From positions 33,340 through 97,339 of the forward strand of contig CACMHY010000004.1 of the NCBI GenBank assembly GCA_902613595.1: DNA of 64,000 nt, given 5' to 3'. The translations under genes were made by a program, and so were the position numbers. Of this stretch, positions 1-8,823 are shown in pieces; position 1 is the first letter of the stretch, and the number at the start of each line of letters is the position of its first letter. The stretch comes from an uncultured Bacteroidota bacterium (GTDB taxonomy: Bacteria; Bacteroidota; Bacteroidia; Flavobacteriales; Flavobacteriaceae). The notes under the pieces were generated by a model. It was not told the DNA's origin, ran no database searches, and was given only the letters and a program-made list of their open reading frames with translations.

Positions 1-330
1 AAATCTTGCTGGTATGCTTAAAATATTTGCATTATTATGTTTTCGTGCTAATTTTGCTAATTCTTTATTCCAGCAAAGTGCTGCTCGTATTTTTTGATGT
101 TTATTTGCGGTCATTGCCGCACCGTTTCCACTTCCGCAAACAATAATTCCAAGATCTGAATTTTTACTCGCAACATCTTTTGCTACGGGATGAATAAAGT
201 CTGGATAATCTACACTTTCTATTGTATCTGTACCATGGTTTTGAACATCGTGCCCTTTTAATATTAAAAAATCTGTAATTTGTTTTTTGTATTCTGTTCC
301 TGCATGATCATTCCCTATACTTAACTTCAT
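1..330 (-). CDS. rpiB: Ribose-5-phosphate isomerase B, C-terminus cut by window edge
   Basis: The reverse strand from the ATG at 330 reads MKLSIGNDHAGTEYKKQITD, followed by SVDYPDF, ICGSGNGAAMTANK, IRAALCW and HNNANILS. These are the family hallmarks of RpiB, including the active-site Cys and the ANK and HNNAN motifs. The enzyme interconverts ribose 5-phosphate and ribulose 5-phosphate in the cytoplasmic pentose phosphate pathway. About 110 residues are visible of a usual 145 or so, and the gene runs off the left edge of the window. It is divergent from rnr. The identification is from motifs and the function is established for the family. Confidence 0.93.
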   Translation of the reverse strand, partial: MKLSIGNDHAGTEYKKQITDFLILKGHDVQNHGTDTIESVDYPDFIHPVAKDVASKNSDLGIIVCGSGNGAAMTANKHQKIRAALCWNKELAKLARKHNNANILSIPARF

Positions 331-836
331 ATTAAAATATTTTTATAAAAATAAAAAAGAATCAACCTTCAGTGAGGCCCTTAGTTTACATCTTTATTAA
401 TTTTTTGTTGACAAAAATTTAATCTTTTTTTTGGTTTACTTTTTGTATTGTCTCGTTTAAAAAAAAAAAACATTTCGAATATTCTTTATTGTTTTTTTTC
501 ATAAAAATTGTAACTAAAAAAAGACTATTATTAACAATAAAAATTATAATCTATATTCTTTTTTATAACAATTCTGCCTTTTTAACAGTCGGTTAGTAAA
601 ACACTAAACAATTAATAATTAACTTTTAAGCCCGTTTACAATCAGTTAAAAAAAAAGTATATTTTCTTATTTTACTAAACACATAATATTCAAGACTTTT
701 TTTTTTATGATATTAACACTCCATATATATACACATATATATAATTTAATTTCAAATATTATATAATAAATATTGTTAATTGTGTTAATATGATTACGAC
801 ATTGATTATTTTATATTTGACGAGAAGTGAATCTAC
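331..836. other. AT-rich divergent intergenic region between rpiB and rnr
   Basis: These 506 bases between two divergent genes contain long A and T runs and a TA-alternating stretch near 722-745. I see no ORF, no RNA gene and no convincing hairpin. The only element I can support is the rnr -7 box at 812-819. The length is unusual in an otherwise compact window, so a small RNA or a regulatory region cannot be excluded. Confidence 0.5.
812..819 (+). promoter_or_regulatory. -7 box of rnr promoter
   Basis: TATATTTG matches the Bacteroidota -7 consensus TAnnTTTG and ends 17 bases before the rnr ATG. Confidence 0.55.
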
Positions 837-2984
837 ATGTCAAAATCGAAAAAAGAAAACAAAGAAATAAAAAGAAAGGTTTTAAAATTTTATAAAAAAA
901 ATCCAAACAAAACTTTCAATTATAAGCAAATTGCATCTTCTTTAGGCTTTAAAAAGGATAAAGACAGGAACAAGATCATAGGAGTCCTATTAAATTTGAG
1001 TAATCAAAAAATCTTATTTGAAGATAGAAGGGGTAAATATGTATTCAGAAGAAAAGAAGATTCTACATATACGAGTAGATTAATTTTACTACCGTCTGGA
1101 AAAGGAAAAGTTTACTTGTCTGAAAAAAAAGAAGAAATACTTATACCAAACGTAAAACTAAATAGAGCTCTGGATGGTGACTTAATTAATGTAAGTATTA
1201 CTGATGAAAGCAAAAAAGTGCGTGACATAGTGGTGCTCGAAAGAAACAAAAAAGAATACGTAGGTGAATTAATCTTAAAATCTGATTATGGTTTCGTTTT
1301 AACCAAACGAGGTGTAATGTATACAGATATTTTTATAGAGCCAGACGAAATTAAGAACTATAAAAATGGAGATAAAGTTGTTGTCATCATTAAGGAATGG
1401 TTTGATGGAAGAGACGCCCCTAACGGCAAGATTATAAAAAGCATAGGGCAGCCTGGTAATACCGAGACAGAAATGCATTCAATTTTACATGAATATGGGC
1501 TTCCTTACTTGTTCCCAAAGGGAGTTGAAGAAGAAGCAAAACAAATAAAAAAAGAGATTGACAAAAAAGAACTTAAAAGAAGAAGAGATTTCAGAAAAGA
1601 AACAACAATAACAATTGATCCGATCAACGCAAAAGACTTTGATGATGCGCTGTCACTAAAAATAATAAACGAAGATCTGTACGAAATAGGAATTCATATA
1701 GCCGACGTTAGTCACTATCTTAAAGAGAGCAGCCTTATGGAAAAAGAAGCCTACGAAAGAGGAACATCTGTTTATTTAGTAGACAGAGTTGTACCAATGT
1801 TGCCTGAAAAACTATCAAATGAATTATGCTCTTTAATTGAAAAAGAGGAAAAATATACTTTTTCAGCGGTTTTCCAAATGAATAATAAAAGTGAAATATT
1901 AAATGAATGGTATGGTAAAACAGTAATTAAATCCGACAAAAGATTTTCTTATCAAGAGGTAAATCATATAATACAAAATCAAACAAAAACGATTAATAAG
2001 CACATTTCTCTTCAGAAAGACTCTTATATGATCTCTGAAGACCTTTATGATGCAATAGTAATTTTTAATAACCTGGCTAAAACGCTACGCAAAGAAAGAA
2101 TAAAAGAGGGAGCAATATCTTTTGAAAGAAAAGAAGTAAATTTTAATTTAAACAATCAAAACGAACCAGAAAGCGTCTTTTACAAAGAGTACGGCGATGC
2201 AAATAAACTAGTAGAGGAATTTATGCTTTTAGCAAATAAACGGGTTGCATCCTATATAACAAGGCAAAAAAAGAAACCATTCGTTTTTAGAGTTCATGAC
2301 AGCCCTGATGAAGAAAAGTTATATAATTTACAGAAGACGACATCTTCTTTTGGTTATGATTTTAACCCTAAAAGCAAAAATATAAATAGAGCATTAAATA
2401 AGTTATTAGATCAATGCAAAGGTAAAAAGGAACAAAACCTTATAGACACTTTAGCTTTAAGGTGCATGTCAAAAGCAGAATACACAACAAAAAATATTGG
2501 TCATTATGGCCTTGGGTTTGATTATTATACTCATTTTACTTCACCAATACGAAGATATCCTGATGTTCTCGTTCACAGGCTATTAAATTCATATTTAGAA
2601 GATAAGAAAAACACAAAGCAAAGTATTTTAGAAGAAGCCTGTAAACACTCATCTGTTAGAGAACAACTTGCCACAAAAGCAGAAAGAGATTCTATCAAGC
2701 ATATGCAGATTGTTTTTATGCAAAACAAAATAGGAAAAGAATTTGAGGGAGTAATCTCAGGAGTTACAGAAAGAGGAATCTATGTTGAAATAATAGAAAA
2801 TAAATGCGAAGGAATGATTCGGTTAAAGGACATGAAAGGGGATTTTTATATCTACAACATTGATAACCACTCAATTTATGGAAGAAACACAAAGCAAACC
2901 TATCAGCTTGGAGATATGCTGCGAATAAAAGTACACAAAGCAAACGTTGAGAAGAGGTTCTTGGATTTCTTACTAGTAGAATGA
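837..2984 (+). CDS. rnr: Ribonuclease R
   Basis: This is a 715-residue exoribonuclease of the RNase II/R family that degrades structured RNA 3' to 5' in the cytoplasm. The order of domains is an N-terminal winged-helix and cold-shock region (about 1-220), the RNB catalytic domain with the acidic motif IDPINAKDFDDALS near residue 260, and a C-terminal S1 domain from about residue 630 (GKEFEGVISGVTERGIYVEI). The sequence THFTSPIRRYPDVLVHR is also typical of the family. The length fits RNase R rather than the shorter RNase II. The ATG at 837 follows a good -7 box. A GIN-domain gene begins 3 bases after its stop, so the two are probably cotranscribed. Confidence 0.96.
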   Translation: MSKSKKENKEIKRKVLKFYKKNPNKTFNYKQIASSLGFKKDKDRNKIIGVLLNLSNQKILFEDRRGKYVFRRKEDSTYTSRLILLPSGKGKVYLSEKKEEILIPNVKLNRALDGDLINVSITDESKKVRDIVVLERNKKEYVGELILKSDYGFVLTKRGVMYTDIFIEPDEIKNYKNGDKVVVIIKEWFDGRDAPNGKIIKSIGQPGNTETEMHSILHEYGLPYLFPKGVEEEAKQIKKEIDKKELKRRRDFRKETTITIDPINAKDFDDALSLKIINEDLYEIGIHIADVSHYLKESSLMEKEAYERGTSVYLVDRVVPMLPEKLSNELCSLIEKEEKYTFSAVFQMNNKSEILNEWYGKTVIKSDKRFSYQEVNHIIQNQTKTINKHISLQKDSYMISEDLYDAIVIFNNLAKTLRKERIKEGAISFERKEVNFNLNNQNEPESVFYKEYGDANKLVEEFMLLANKRVASYITRQKKKPFVFRVHDSPDEEKLYNLQKTTSSFGYDFNPKSKNINRALNKLLDQCKGKKEQNLIDTLALRCMSKAEYTTKNIGHYGLGFDYYTHFTSPIRRYPDVLVHRLLNSYLEDKKNTKQSILEEACKHSSVREQLATKAERDSIKHMQIVFMQNKIGKEFEGVISGVTERGIYVEIIENKCEGMIRLKDMKGDFYIYNIDNHSIYGRNTKQTYQLGDMLRIKVHKANVEKRFLDFLLVE

Positions 2985-2987
2985 TAC

Positions 2988-3674
2988 ATGAAAAAGAAAC
3001 AACTATTATTTTATTTTTCAGTTATTGGATTAATAACGGCGGGGTTTTGTCAGGACAATAGCAGAAGAGTATTAACGACAGGATCCTTTACGGGAATTAA
3101 AACATATTCAAATATTGAAGTAAATTTAATTCAATCGGACGTTAATAAAATTATAGCTACTGGACCAAACTCAGATCTTATTGTTGTTTCAATTAAAGAA
3201 GGTAATTTAAAAATTAGAACATCAAGGGGAGATATTTTTAACCAAGAAGCAACTAAAATAGATCTTTATTTTAATAGTACTTTAAACAGTATTTCAGCCT
3301 ATCAGGGGAGCAAAATAAAATCTTCTTTAAGATTAGATCAGACTAAACTTATTTTGTTTGCCTCAACAAATTCGAAAATCGACCTCTACGTAAACCTGCA
3401 ACGGCTAGACACACAGGTAGGCCTAGGTGGAAAAATATACCTTTCCGGTGAAGTTGTGAACCATGAACTCTACTTTCATTCAGGAGGAATATGTGAGGCT
3501 GAAAGCCTTAAAACAGAACAATCCAAAATAAGAGGCGTACTAGGAGGATATGCATATATTAACGCCAAAACCCTTTTAGATGCAAATATTGTAAGCGGAG
3601 TTTTACGAGTTTTTGGGAAACCAAATAAGACAATTATAAATAAAAAGCTTGGCGGCAAAATTTATTCAGAATAA
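2988..3674 (+). CDS. Secreted GIN-domain (DUF2807) protein
   Basis: This 228-residue protein has a cleavable signal peptide (residues 1-21, ending GFCQ). It continues with a beta-rich repeat pattern (FTGIKTYSNIEVNLIQ, then DLIVVSIKEGNLKIRT, then LNSISAYQGSKIKSS), which is the head domain DUF2807/GIN found widely in Bacteroidota. The fold is a beta-helix-like putative autotransporter adhesin, and the role is unknown. It starts 3 bases after rnr and is probably in the same transcript. The region after residue 140 is less conserved in my reading. The family call is from recall of the pattern. Confidence 0.8.
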   Translation: MKKKQLLFYFSVIGLITAGFCQDNSRRVLTTGSFTGIKTYSNIEVNLIQSDVNKIIATGPNSDLIVVSIKEGNLKIRTSRGDIFNQEATKIDLYFNSTLNSISAYQGSKIKSSLRLDQTKLILFASTNSKIDLYVNLQRLDTQVGLGGKIYLSGEVVNHELYFHSGGICEAESLKTEQSKIRGVLGGYAYINAKTLLDANIVSGVLRVFGKPNKTIINKKLGGKIYSE

Positions 3675-3680
3675 AGAAAG

Positions 3681-3751
3681 AGGCATCGAGCGGATTCGAA
3701 CCGCTGTACAAGCTTTTGCAGAGCTCTGCCTAGCCACTCGGCCACGATGCC
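3681..3751 (-). tRNA. tRNA-Cys (GCA)
   Basis: On the reverse strand a full cloverleaf can be drawn. The acceptor stem pairs GGCATCG with CGATGCC, and the D arm contains GCCGAGTGGCTAGGC. The anticodon loop CTGCAAA gives anticodon GCA, and the T arm is GCGGTTCGAATCCGC. The discriminator base is U, which is the identity base expected for tRNA-Cys. No CCA is encoded. It lies between the convergent DUF2807 and folB genes. Confidence 0.97.
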
Positions 3752-3773
3752 GGACTCTAAAAATAACACAATA

Positions 3774-4148
3774 TTAATCTAATTTCGACTTTTCTCTCTT
3801 TTTTTCTCGTCTTATCACGACTTCATCTGTATCTCCATTGATGGGAGGATTAAGTTTTGCGATCTTAACAACAGCCTTTCTAACAGTAGGGAATTTGGAC
3901 ATTATTTTGTTTACAACTCTGTCTGCAACATTTTCCAAAAGGTTGGACCTCTTTTTCATTTGGTTTTTTACTATGTCAAGCAGAGCAACGTAGTCAACAG
4001 TGTCCTTTAATTCGTCCGATTTGCAAGACATGTTCAAATCTGCGTGTACAACGAGGTTAACTAAATAATTACTACCAATTTTTTTTTCTTCCTCCATGCA
4101 ACCATGGTATGCATAAATTTTTATGTTCTTTAAGTATATTTTGTCCAT
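3774..4148 (-). CDS. folB: Dihydroneopterin aldolase
   Basis: This 124-residue protein begins MDKIYLKNIKIYAYHG, the FolB N-terminus. It contains DTVDYVALLDIV, LLENVADRV and the C-terminal VVKIAKLNPPI pattern of the family, which acts in folate synthesis on 7,8-dihydroneopterin. A longer reading from 4160 (MHCVM) is possible, but that start lies inside the -7 box at 4158-4165. I therefore chose 4148, which puts the start a few bases after the expected transcription start. It is a single gene, convergent with the tRNA. Confidence 0.92.
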   Translation of the reverse strand: MDKIYLKNIKIYAYHGCMEEEKKIGSNYLVNLVVHADLNMSCKSDELKDTVDYVALLDIVKNQMKKRSNLLENVADRVVNKIMSKFPTVRKAVVKIAKLNPPINGDTDEVVIRREKKREKSKLD

Positions 4149-4157
4149 AACACAGTG

Positions 4158-4165
4158 CAAATATA
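4158..4165 (-). promoter_or_regulatory. -7 box of folB promoter
   Basis: The reverse strand reads TATATTTG, a full TAnnTTTG match 9 bases before the chosen folB ATG. It decides the start codon of folB. Confidence 0.6.
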
Positions 4166-4204
4166 AAGACTGTTTTCTTGTTTTCTTTCAACAAATGCAT
4201 TCAT

Positions 4205-4212
4205 TATCTTTA
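4205..4212 (+). promoter_or_regulatory. -7 box of glnS promoter
   Basis: TATCTTTA, a TAnnTTTG-like box ending 11 bases before the glnS ATG. Confidence 0.5.
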
Positions 4213-4223
4213 CAAAAAAATCT

Positions 4224-5891
4224 ATGGCTAGAGCTTTACACTTCATAGAGCATATTATTGAAGATGACCTTAGGGCAGACTACTCAAAAAATGAATTAAA
4301 ATTTAGGTTTCCTCCAGAGCCAAACGGATTTTTACATATAGGACACGTTAAGGCAATATGTTTAAACTTCAACTTAGGGAAAAAATATAAAGCCCCTGTT
4401 AATTTAAGGTTCGATGACACGAATCCAGCTAAAGAAGAACAGAAATATGTAGACGCAATTAAAGAAAATATATTATGGTTGGGGTATAAATGGGATAATG
4501 AATGTTATGCGTCAGATTATTTTGAAGAGCTTTTTATTTGGGCCAACGACCTGATTTTGAAAGGAAAAGCATACGTTGACTCGCAGCCTTCAGAAACTAT
4601 AGCTGCACAAAAAGGAACACCAACACAACCCGGCGTAAACAGTCCTTTTAGAAATAGAACCATAAAAGAAAATCAAGACTTATTTTCAAAAATGAAATTG
4701 GGAGAATTTAAGGAAGGAGAGCATGTTTTAAGGGCAAAAATCGACATGTCTTCTTCCAATATGCTTATGAGAGATCCAATTATGTATAGGATTCTATTTA
4801 AGAAGCACCATAGAACAGGTAAGGATTGGTGCATTTATCCAATGTATGACTGGACACACGGGCAATCAGACTATATTGAACAAATTTCACATTCGCTATG
4901 TTCCTTAGAATTTAAACCACATAGAGATCTTTATGACTGGTTTTTAGATGCATTAGGTAAAAAAAAACCATTACGCCCTAAACAAAGAGAATTTGCCAGG
5001 ATGAATTTATCTTTTACTGTTACAAGTAAAAGAAAGTTGTTTGAACTTATAGAGGAAGGACATGTAAAAGGATGGGATGACCCTAGAATGCCAACGATAT
5101 CTGGATTAAGAAGGAGGGGATATACACCAACCGCATTAAAAAACTTTGTCGAAACAGCAGGAGTAGCAAAACGGGAGAATGTAATTGATTTGTCGTTATT
5201 AGAGCATTCGATAAGAGAAGATCTAAATGAAACATCCCCAAGGGTAATGGCGGTTTTAGACCCACTTAAATTAACTATAGTTAATTATCCTGAAGATATA
5301 ACTGAGACATTAGAGGGTGAGATAAACCCACATAATCCCAATGACGGAAAAAGAAAGTTCCCTTTTTCAAAACATCTTTACATCGAAAAAGAAGATTTTA
5401 AAGAAGATGCAACCAGAAAGTTTTTTCGTCTTTCCTTAGGCAAAGAAGTTCGCTTAAAAAATGCATACATAATTAAAGCCGAATCTATTGTTAAAGACAC
5501 CGAAGGAAATATAACAGAGGTTTTGTGTACATATGACCCTGAAAGTAAAAGTGGTTCAGGAAGCGATGCAAGTAAAAGGAAAGTAAAAGGGACCTTGCAT
5601 TGGGTAACCCAGCGAGACTCAATAAATGCAGAGGTTAGAATTTACGACCGTTTATTCAACATATCTGCTCCTGATAAAGAAAAGGAAAACTTTAAATCTT
5701 TTTTAAATGAAACCTCACTAAAAGTTATAGATGCAAGGGTGGAGCCTAGTTTAATCTCATCAAAACCAGGTGACAGGTTTCAATTTCAACGTCTAGGATA
5801 TTTTGTGGTCGATAAAGAAAGTGGTACAAACAATCTCGTTTTTAACAAAACAGTCGGATTAAGGGACACATGGTCCAAGACTAAATTATAA
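4224..5891 (+). CDS. glnS: Glutaminyl-tRNA synthetase
   Basis: This 555-residue class I synthetase charges tRNA-Gln. The HIGH-type motif PNGFLHIGHVKA is near residue 35, and the GlnRS signature DDTNPAKEEQKYVDAI follows. The KMSKS loop reads VTSKRKL near residue 266; many GlnRS have Met where this protein has Thr. The C-terminal beta-barrel anticodon domain is complete, with WVTQRDSINAEVRIYDRLF. Presence of both glnS and gltX means direct charging of Gln rather than the transamidation route, by established knowledge. It is monocistronic and convergent with the SPFH gene. Confidence 0.96.
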   Translation: MARALHFIEHIIEDDLRADYSKNELKFRFPPEPNGFLHIGHVKAICLNFNLGKKYKAPVNLRFDDTNPAKEEQKYVDAIKENILWLGYKWDNECYASDYFEELFIWANDLILKGKAYVDSQPSETIAAQKGTPTQPGVNSPFRNRTIKENQDLFSKMKLGEFKEGEHVLRAKIDMSSSNMLMRDPIMYRILFKKHHRTGKDWCIYPMYDWTHGQSDYIEQISHSLCSLEFKPHRDLYDWFLDALGKKKPLRPKQREFARMNLSFTVTSKRKLFELIEEGHVKGWDDPRMPTISGLRRRGYTPTALKNFVETAGVAKRENVIDLSLLEHSIREDLNETSPRVMAVLDPLKLTIVNYPEDITETLEGEINPHNPNDGKRKFPFSKHLYIEKEDFKEDATRKFFRLSLGKEVRLKNAYIIKAESIVKDTEGNITEVLCTYDPESKSGSGSDASKRKVKGTLHWVTQRDSINAEVRIYDRLFNISAPDKEKENFKSFLNETSLKVIDARVEPSLISSKPGDRFQFQRLGYFVVDKESGTNNLVFNKTVGLRDTWSKTKL

Positions 5892-5892
5892 A

Positions 5893-6831
5893 TTAATCTT
5901 TTTCCTCTGATTTTTTAGTATTCAAGCCTTGCTTTTTCATTGCCTCACCTATTTGATTACTTGCAGTAAAAGAAGCCACCATGTCATTTAACATTTCACT
6001 TCCAGCTTGAGGAGAGTTTGGCAGCAGTATCAAATTTGTATTGGTCTCTCCTCCAATTGATTGAAGTGTATCATAATGTTGGGTAACCACAATTAGCGCT
6101 GAAGCCTCCTGAGAATTTATACCCACTTTATTTAGAACGTCAACAGACTCCTCAAGGCCTCGCGCAATTTCTCTCCTTTGATCTGCTATCCCCTGACCTT
6201 GAAGACGTTTACTTTCAGCTTCTGCCTTTGCTTTTTCTACAATAAGAATACGCTCTGCGTCTCCTTCATATTGTGCAGCAACTTTTTTGCGTTCAGCCGC
6301 ATTTATTCTATTCATAGCAGCTTTTACTTCAGTATCTGGATCAATGTCTGTAACAAGGGCTTTGATAATATCGTACCCATAATTAATCATAGCATCATTC
6401 AATTCCCCTTTAACGGCATTAGCAATTTCATCTTTTTTTTCGAAAACATCATCGAGCTTCATCTTTGGCACAACCGCCCTAACTACGTCAAAAACGTATG
6501 AGGTTATTTGATCTTGCGGATATTCAAGTTTGTAAAATGCATCATAGACTTTTTCTTTAACAACCTTGTACTGAACAGAGACCTTAAGCTTGACGAAAAC
6601 ATCATCTTTTGTTTTCGTTTCTACAATAACATCCAATTGTAGAATTCTTAAACTAAGCCGCCCAGCAATTTTATCAATTAATGGAATTCTGTAGTGTAAC
6701 CCTGATTGTCTAATTGATGTAAATTTACCAAAGCGCTCAATTATTCCAGCTGTTTGTTGTTTTACTACAAATACACCAGATAGGATAAGGAGCAGCAAAA
6801 AAAGAATGAATAAATAGGTAATTAAACTCAT
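5893..6831 (-). CDS. SPFH/Band 7 membrane protein (stomatin/QmcA type)
   Basis: This 312-residue protein has one N-terminal membrane segment (residues 3-22) followed by the SPFH domain (VVKQQTAGIIERFGKFTSI, then SGLHYRIPLIDKIAG). A long charged helix follows, rich in Ala and Glu (INAAERKKVAAQYEGDAERI). Such proteins form large cages at the inner membrane and are linked to membrane organisation and to FtsH-type proteases. It lies 10 bases after gltX in the same direction, so it is probably the second gene of that transcript. A functional link to gltX is not implied. Confidence 0.9.
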   Translation of the reverse strand: MSLITYLFILFLLLLILSGVFVVKQQTAGIIERFGKFTSIRQSGLHYRIPLIDKIAGRLSLRILQLDVIVETKTKDDVFVKLKVSVQYKVVKEKVYDAFYKLEYPQDQITSYVFDVVRAVVPKMKLDDVFEKKDEIANAVKGELNDAMINYGYDIIKALVTDIDPDTEVKAAMNRINAAERKKVAAQYEGDAERILIVEKAKAEAESKRLQGQGIADQRREIARGLEESVDVLNKVGINSQEASALIVVTQHYDTLQSIGGETNTNLILLPNSPQAGSEMLNDMVASFTASNQIGEAMKKQGLNTKKSEEKD

Positions 6832-6841
6832 TAGTCAAAAT

Positions 6842-8320
6842 TTAATTTAAACAAAAAGTTTTAAATTTTTGCACTCTTTTTAAAGATACATCTTTTCCTA
6901 TAAGAGCACAAATTTTAAATAAATCAGGCCCAGACAATTGACCAATAATTGCGAGTCTAAGAGTTTGCATTATTAAACCAAAAGGAATCTTTTCGTTCTT
7001 TCCCCACTCAAACAAAGATTGTTTCATGTCCCTTATTTCAATATCAGAGTCCAATAGTTTGATAATCTGATCCATAATTTTTAATGGGCCTTTATCCATT
7101 AATTTTTGTACACTTTTTTTATCATACCTTTGCGGATCATCTAAAAACTTGACCTCATTCTTGAGATCATTTAGAGTCTTAAGACGATTTTTAACCAGAT
7201 TCAAAATATCAATACGCTTCTTTTCATTTATCTTTTCTAATATTTCTTTTACACTTTTTTGTTCCATTAAGGTATTCACATCAGATTTTGATATATGTTG
7301 TTGATTTATCCAACAAGCCTTTTCATAATCGAACCGAGCCCCTCCCTTTTGAACTCTTTTCATGCTGAAGTTTTTTATCAGATCTTTTAGATTAAAAATC
7401 TCATTTTCTGTTCCACTATTCCATCCCAATAAAGCTAGATAATTTACCATTCCCTCTGATAAGAAACCTCTTTCTTTAAAACCTATATTTAATTCTTTAA
7501 ACTTAATAGGAAAAACCGGGTACCCATCTTTTAAACCGTCCCTTTTTGATAGCTTCCCCTTCCCGTTGGGCTTCAATATTAAAGGCAAGTGCATGAATCG
7601 AGGTAAATTCCAGTTGAAAGCATCGTAAATTAATTTGTGTATCGGTAACGAAGGAAGCCACTCTTCTCCACGTATAACATCTGTTATTTCCATTAGCTTG
7701 TCATCGACAACATTAGCAAAATGATAAGTAGGTAACCCGTCGCTTTTCAATAATATCTTATCGTCTAGTAAATCCGAAGACACTGATATGTTGCCACGAA
7801 TATCATCATTTACATTAACCTTAACCCCTCCCATTACTTTTAGTCGAACAACATATTCTCCTTCTAGGGCCTTTTTAGTTTCAGCTAAATTTAGGGTCAG
7901 ACTATTTCTGAATTTCTTTCTATTTTGACTACTATACAAAAATGTTTTTCCATCCCTTTCATCTTCTTGACGATATTTTTTGAGTTCATCTTCACTATCG
8001 AAGGCGTAATATGCAGCCCCTAACTTTACAAGTTTATCAATATGATCTTTATAAATTTTTTTTCTTTCGCTTTGGCGATAAGGGCCAAAGCTTCCTCCTT
8101 TATTTGGCCCTTCATCAGGCTTTATCCCACACCAATTTAATGCTCTGATTAAATAATTTTCGCTTCCTTCTACGTAGCGGTTTTGATCCGTATCTTCAAT
8201 TCTAAGAATAAAGCTTCCTTTTTTGCCCTTCGCATACAGATAATTAAAAAGAGCCGTCCTTAAACCACCTATGTGAAGCGGACCAGTTGGGCTTGGCGCA
8301 AAACGAACTCTTATTTTCAT
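6842..8320 (-). CDS. gltX: Glutamyl-tRNA synthetase
   Basis: This 492-residue class I synthetase has the HIGH motif in SPTGPLHIGGLRTALF at residues 10-25. It has the KMSKS counterpart KLSKRDG near residue 257, and the family sequences FILRIEDTDQNRYVEGS and GEEWLPSLPIHKLI. The C-terminal helical anticodon-binding region is intact. The length is normal for the discriminating bacterial enzyme. A TATATTTG box sits only 7 bases upstream of the ATG, so the mRNA should be almost leaderless. The SPFH gene follows downstream. Confidence 0.96.
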   Translation of the reverse strand: MKIRVRFAPSPTGPLHIGGLRTALFNYLYAKGKKGSFILRIEDTDQNRYVEGSENYLIRALNWCGIKPDEGPNKGGSFGPYRQSERKKIYKDHIDKLVKLGAAYYAFDSEDELKKYRQEDERDGKTFLYSSQNRKKFRNSLTLNLAETKKALEGEYVVRLKVMGGVKVNVNDDIRGNISVSSDLLDDKILLKSDGLPTYHFANVVDDKLMEITDVIRGEEWLPSLPIHKLIYDAFNWNLPRFMHLPLILKPNGKGKLSKRDGLKDGYPVFPIKFKELNIGFKERGFLSEGMVNYLALLGWNSGTENEIFNLKDLIKNFSMKRVQKGGARFDYEKACWINQQHISKSDVNTLMEQKSVKEILEKINEKKRIDILNLVKNRLKTLNDLKNEVKFLDDPQRYDKKSVQKLMDKGPLKIMDQIIKLLDSDIEIRDMKQSLFEWGKNEKIPFGLIMQTLRLAIIGQLSGPDLFKICALIGKDVSLKRVQKFKTFCLN

Positions 8321-8327
8321 AAGAACA

Positions 8328-8335
8328 CAAATATA
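8328..8335 (-). promoter_or_regulatory. -7 box of gltX promoter
   Basis: The reverse strand reads TATATTTG, with 7 bases between its end and the gltX ATG. Confidence 0.6.
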
Positions 8336-8378
8336 ATAGCTATAAATCTATTCCCCTATCTTAGCCAAACAAATACAT

Positions 8379-8386
8379 TATATTTG
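8379..8386 (+). promoter_or_regulatory. -7 box of ybeY promoter
   Basis: TATATTTG ends directly before a run of eleven A. The ybeY reading frame starts 11 bases later, so initiation of transcription is expected inside the A-run. Confidence 0.55.
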
Positions 8387-8397
8387 CAAAAAAAAAA

Positions 8398-8823
8398 ATT
8401 ATACGGTTTCTAAACATACCAGACAACTTTGACATTAAGAAGCTTTCTGATACGCTGTCCGAATACTCAAAAATAAGGGGCTATCATATCAAAAAACTTC
8501 AATATAATTTTGTTTCAAAGGAAGATCTTTTAAAAATGAACAAAAGGTATCTTAATCATAAAACACATACCGATATAATTACTTTCAATTATTCTTATGA
8601 TGATAAATTGGAAGCAGAATTTTTTGTTTCATTTTGGGCAATAAATAAATCAGCAAAAGAACATAGACAAACTGTTGAAAACGAGACACTTAGGGTGATA
8701 ATACACGGAGTGCTACACTGCATGGGTTATAATGACGGTGACAAGGAGGAAGTTAACAACATGCGAAAAATGGAAGATACGTTTATATCAATGTTCCACA
8801 TGAAACACAGACGTTATGTTTGA
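8398..8823 (+). CDS. ybeY: Endoribonuclease YbeY, rRNA maturation factor (non-canonical start)
   Basis: The metal-binding motif HGVLHCMGYND and the central LNHKTHTDIITFNY identify YbeY, which matures 16S rRNA 3' ends. The first ATG in frame (8536) would remove about 45 residues that are part of the family fold (IIRFLNIPDNFDIKKLSDTL). Reading upstream, the frame is open to the A-run, and the position equivalent to Met is ATT at 8398. A TTG at 8384 would be in frame only if the A-run had one more base. I chose 8398. The 3' end overlaps mnmG by 8 bases and contains a parS-like site that encodes its last residues (MFHMKH). Confidence 0.85.
   Translation: MIRFLNIPDNFDIKKLSDTLSEYSKIRGYHIKKLQYNFVSKEDLLKMNKRYLNHKTHTDIITFNYSYDDKLEAEFFVSFWAINKSAKEHRQTVENETLRVIIHGVLHCMGYNDGDKEEVNNMRKMEDTFISMFHMKHRRYV
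8792..8807. other. parS-like ParB-binding site, degenerate copy
   Basis: TGTTCCACATGAAACA differs from the ParB site TGTTCCACGTGAAACA by one core base (CACATG for CACGTG). It lies in the last codons of ybeY. It is weaker than the copy at 10698 because one half-site ends CAT instead of CAC. Confidence 0.6.

Noticed and set aside
405..420. TTGACA-like -35 element in the rpiB-rnr gap
   Set aside because: Bacteroidota housekeeping promoters do not use TTGACA, and no matching -10 is placed sensibly; it is likely chance in an AT-rich region.
6178..6501. Open frame of 107 codons on the plus strand
   Set aside because: It is antisense to the SPFH gene, which has clear family sequence; no independent support.
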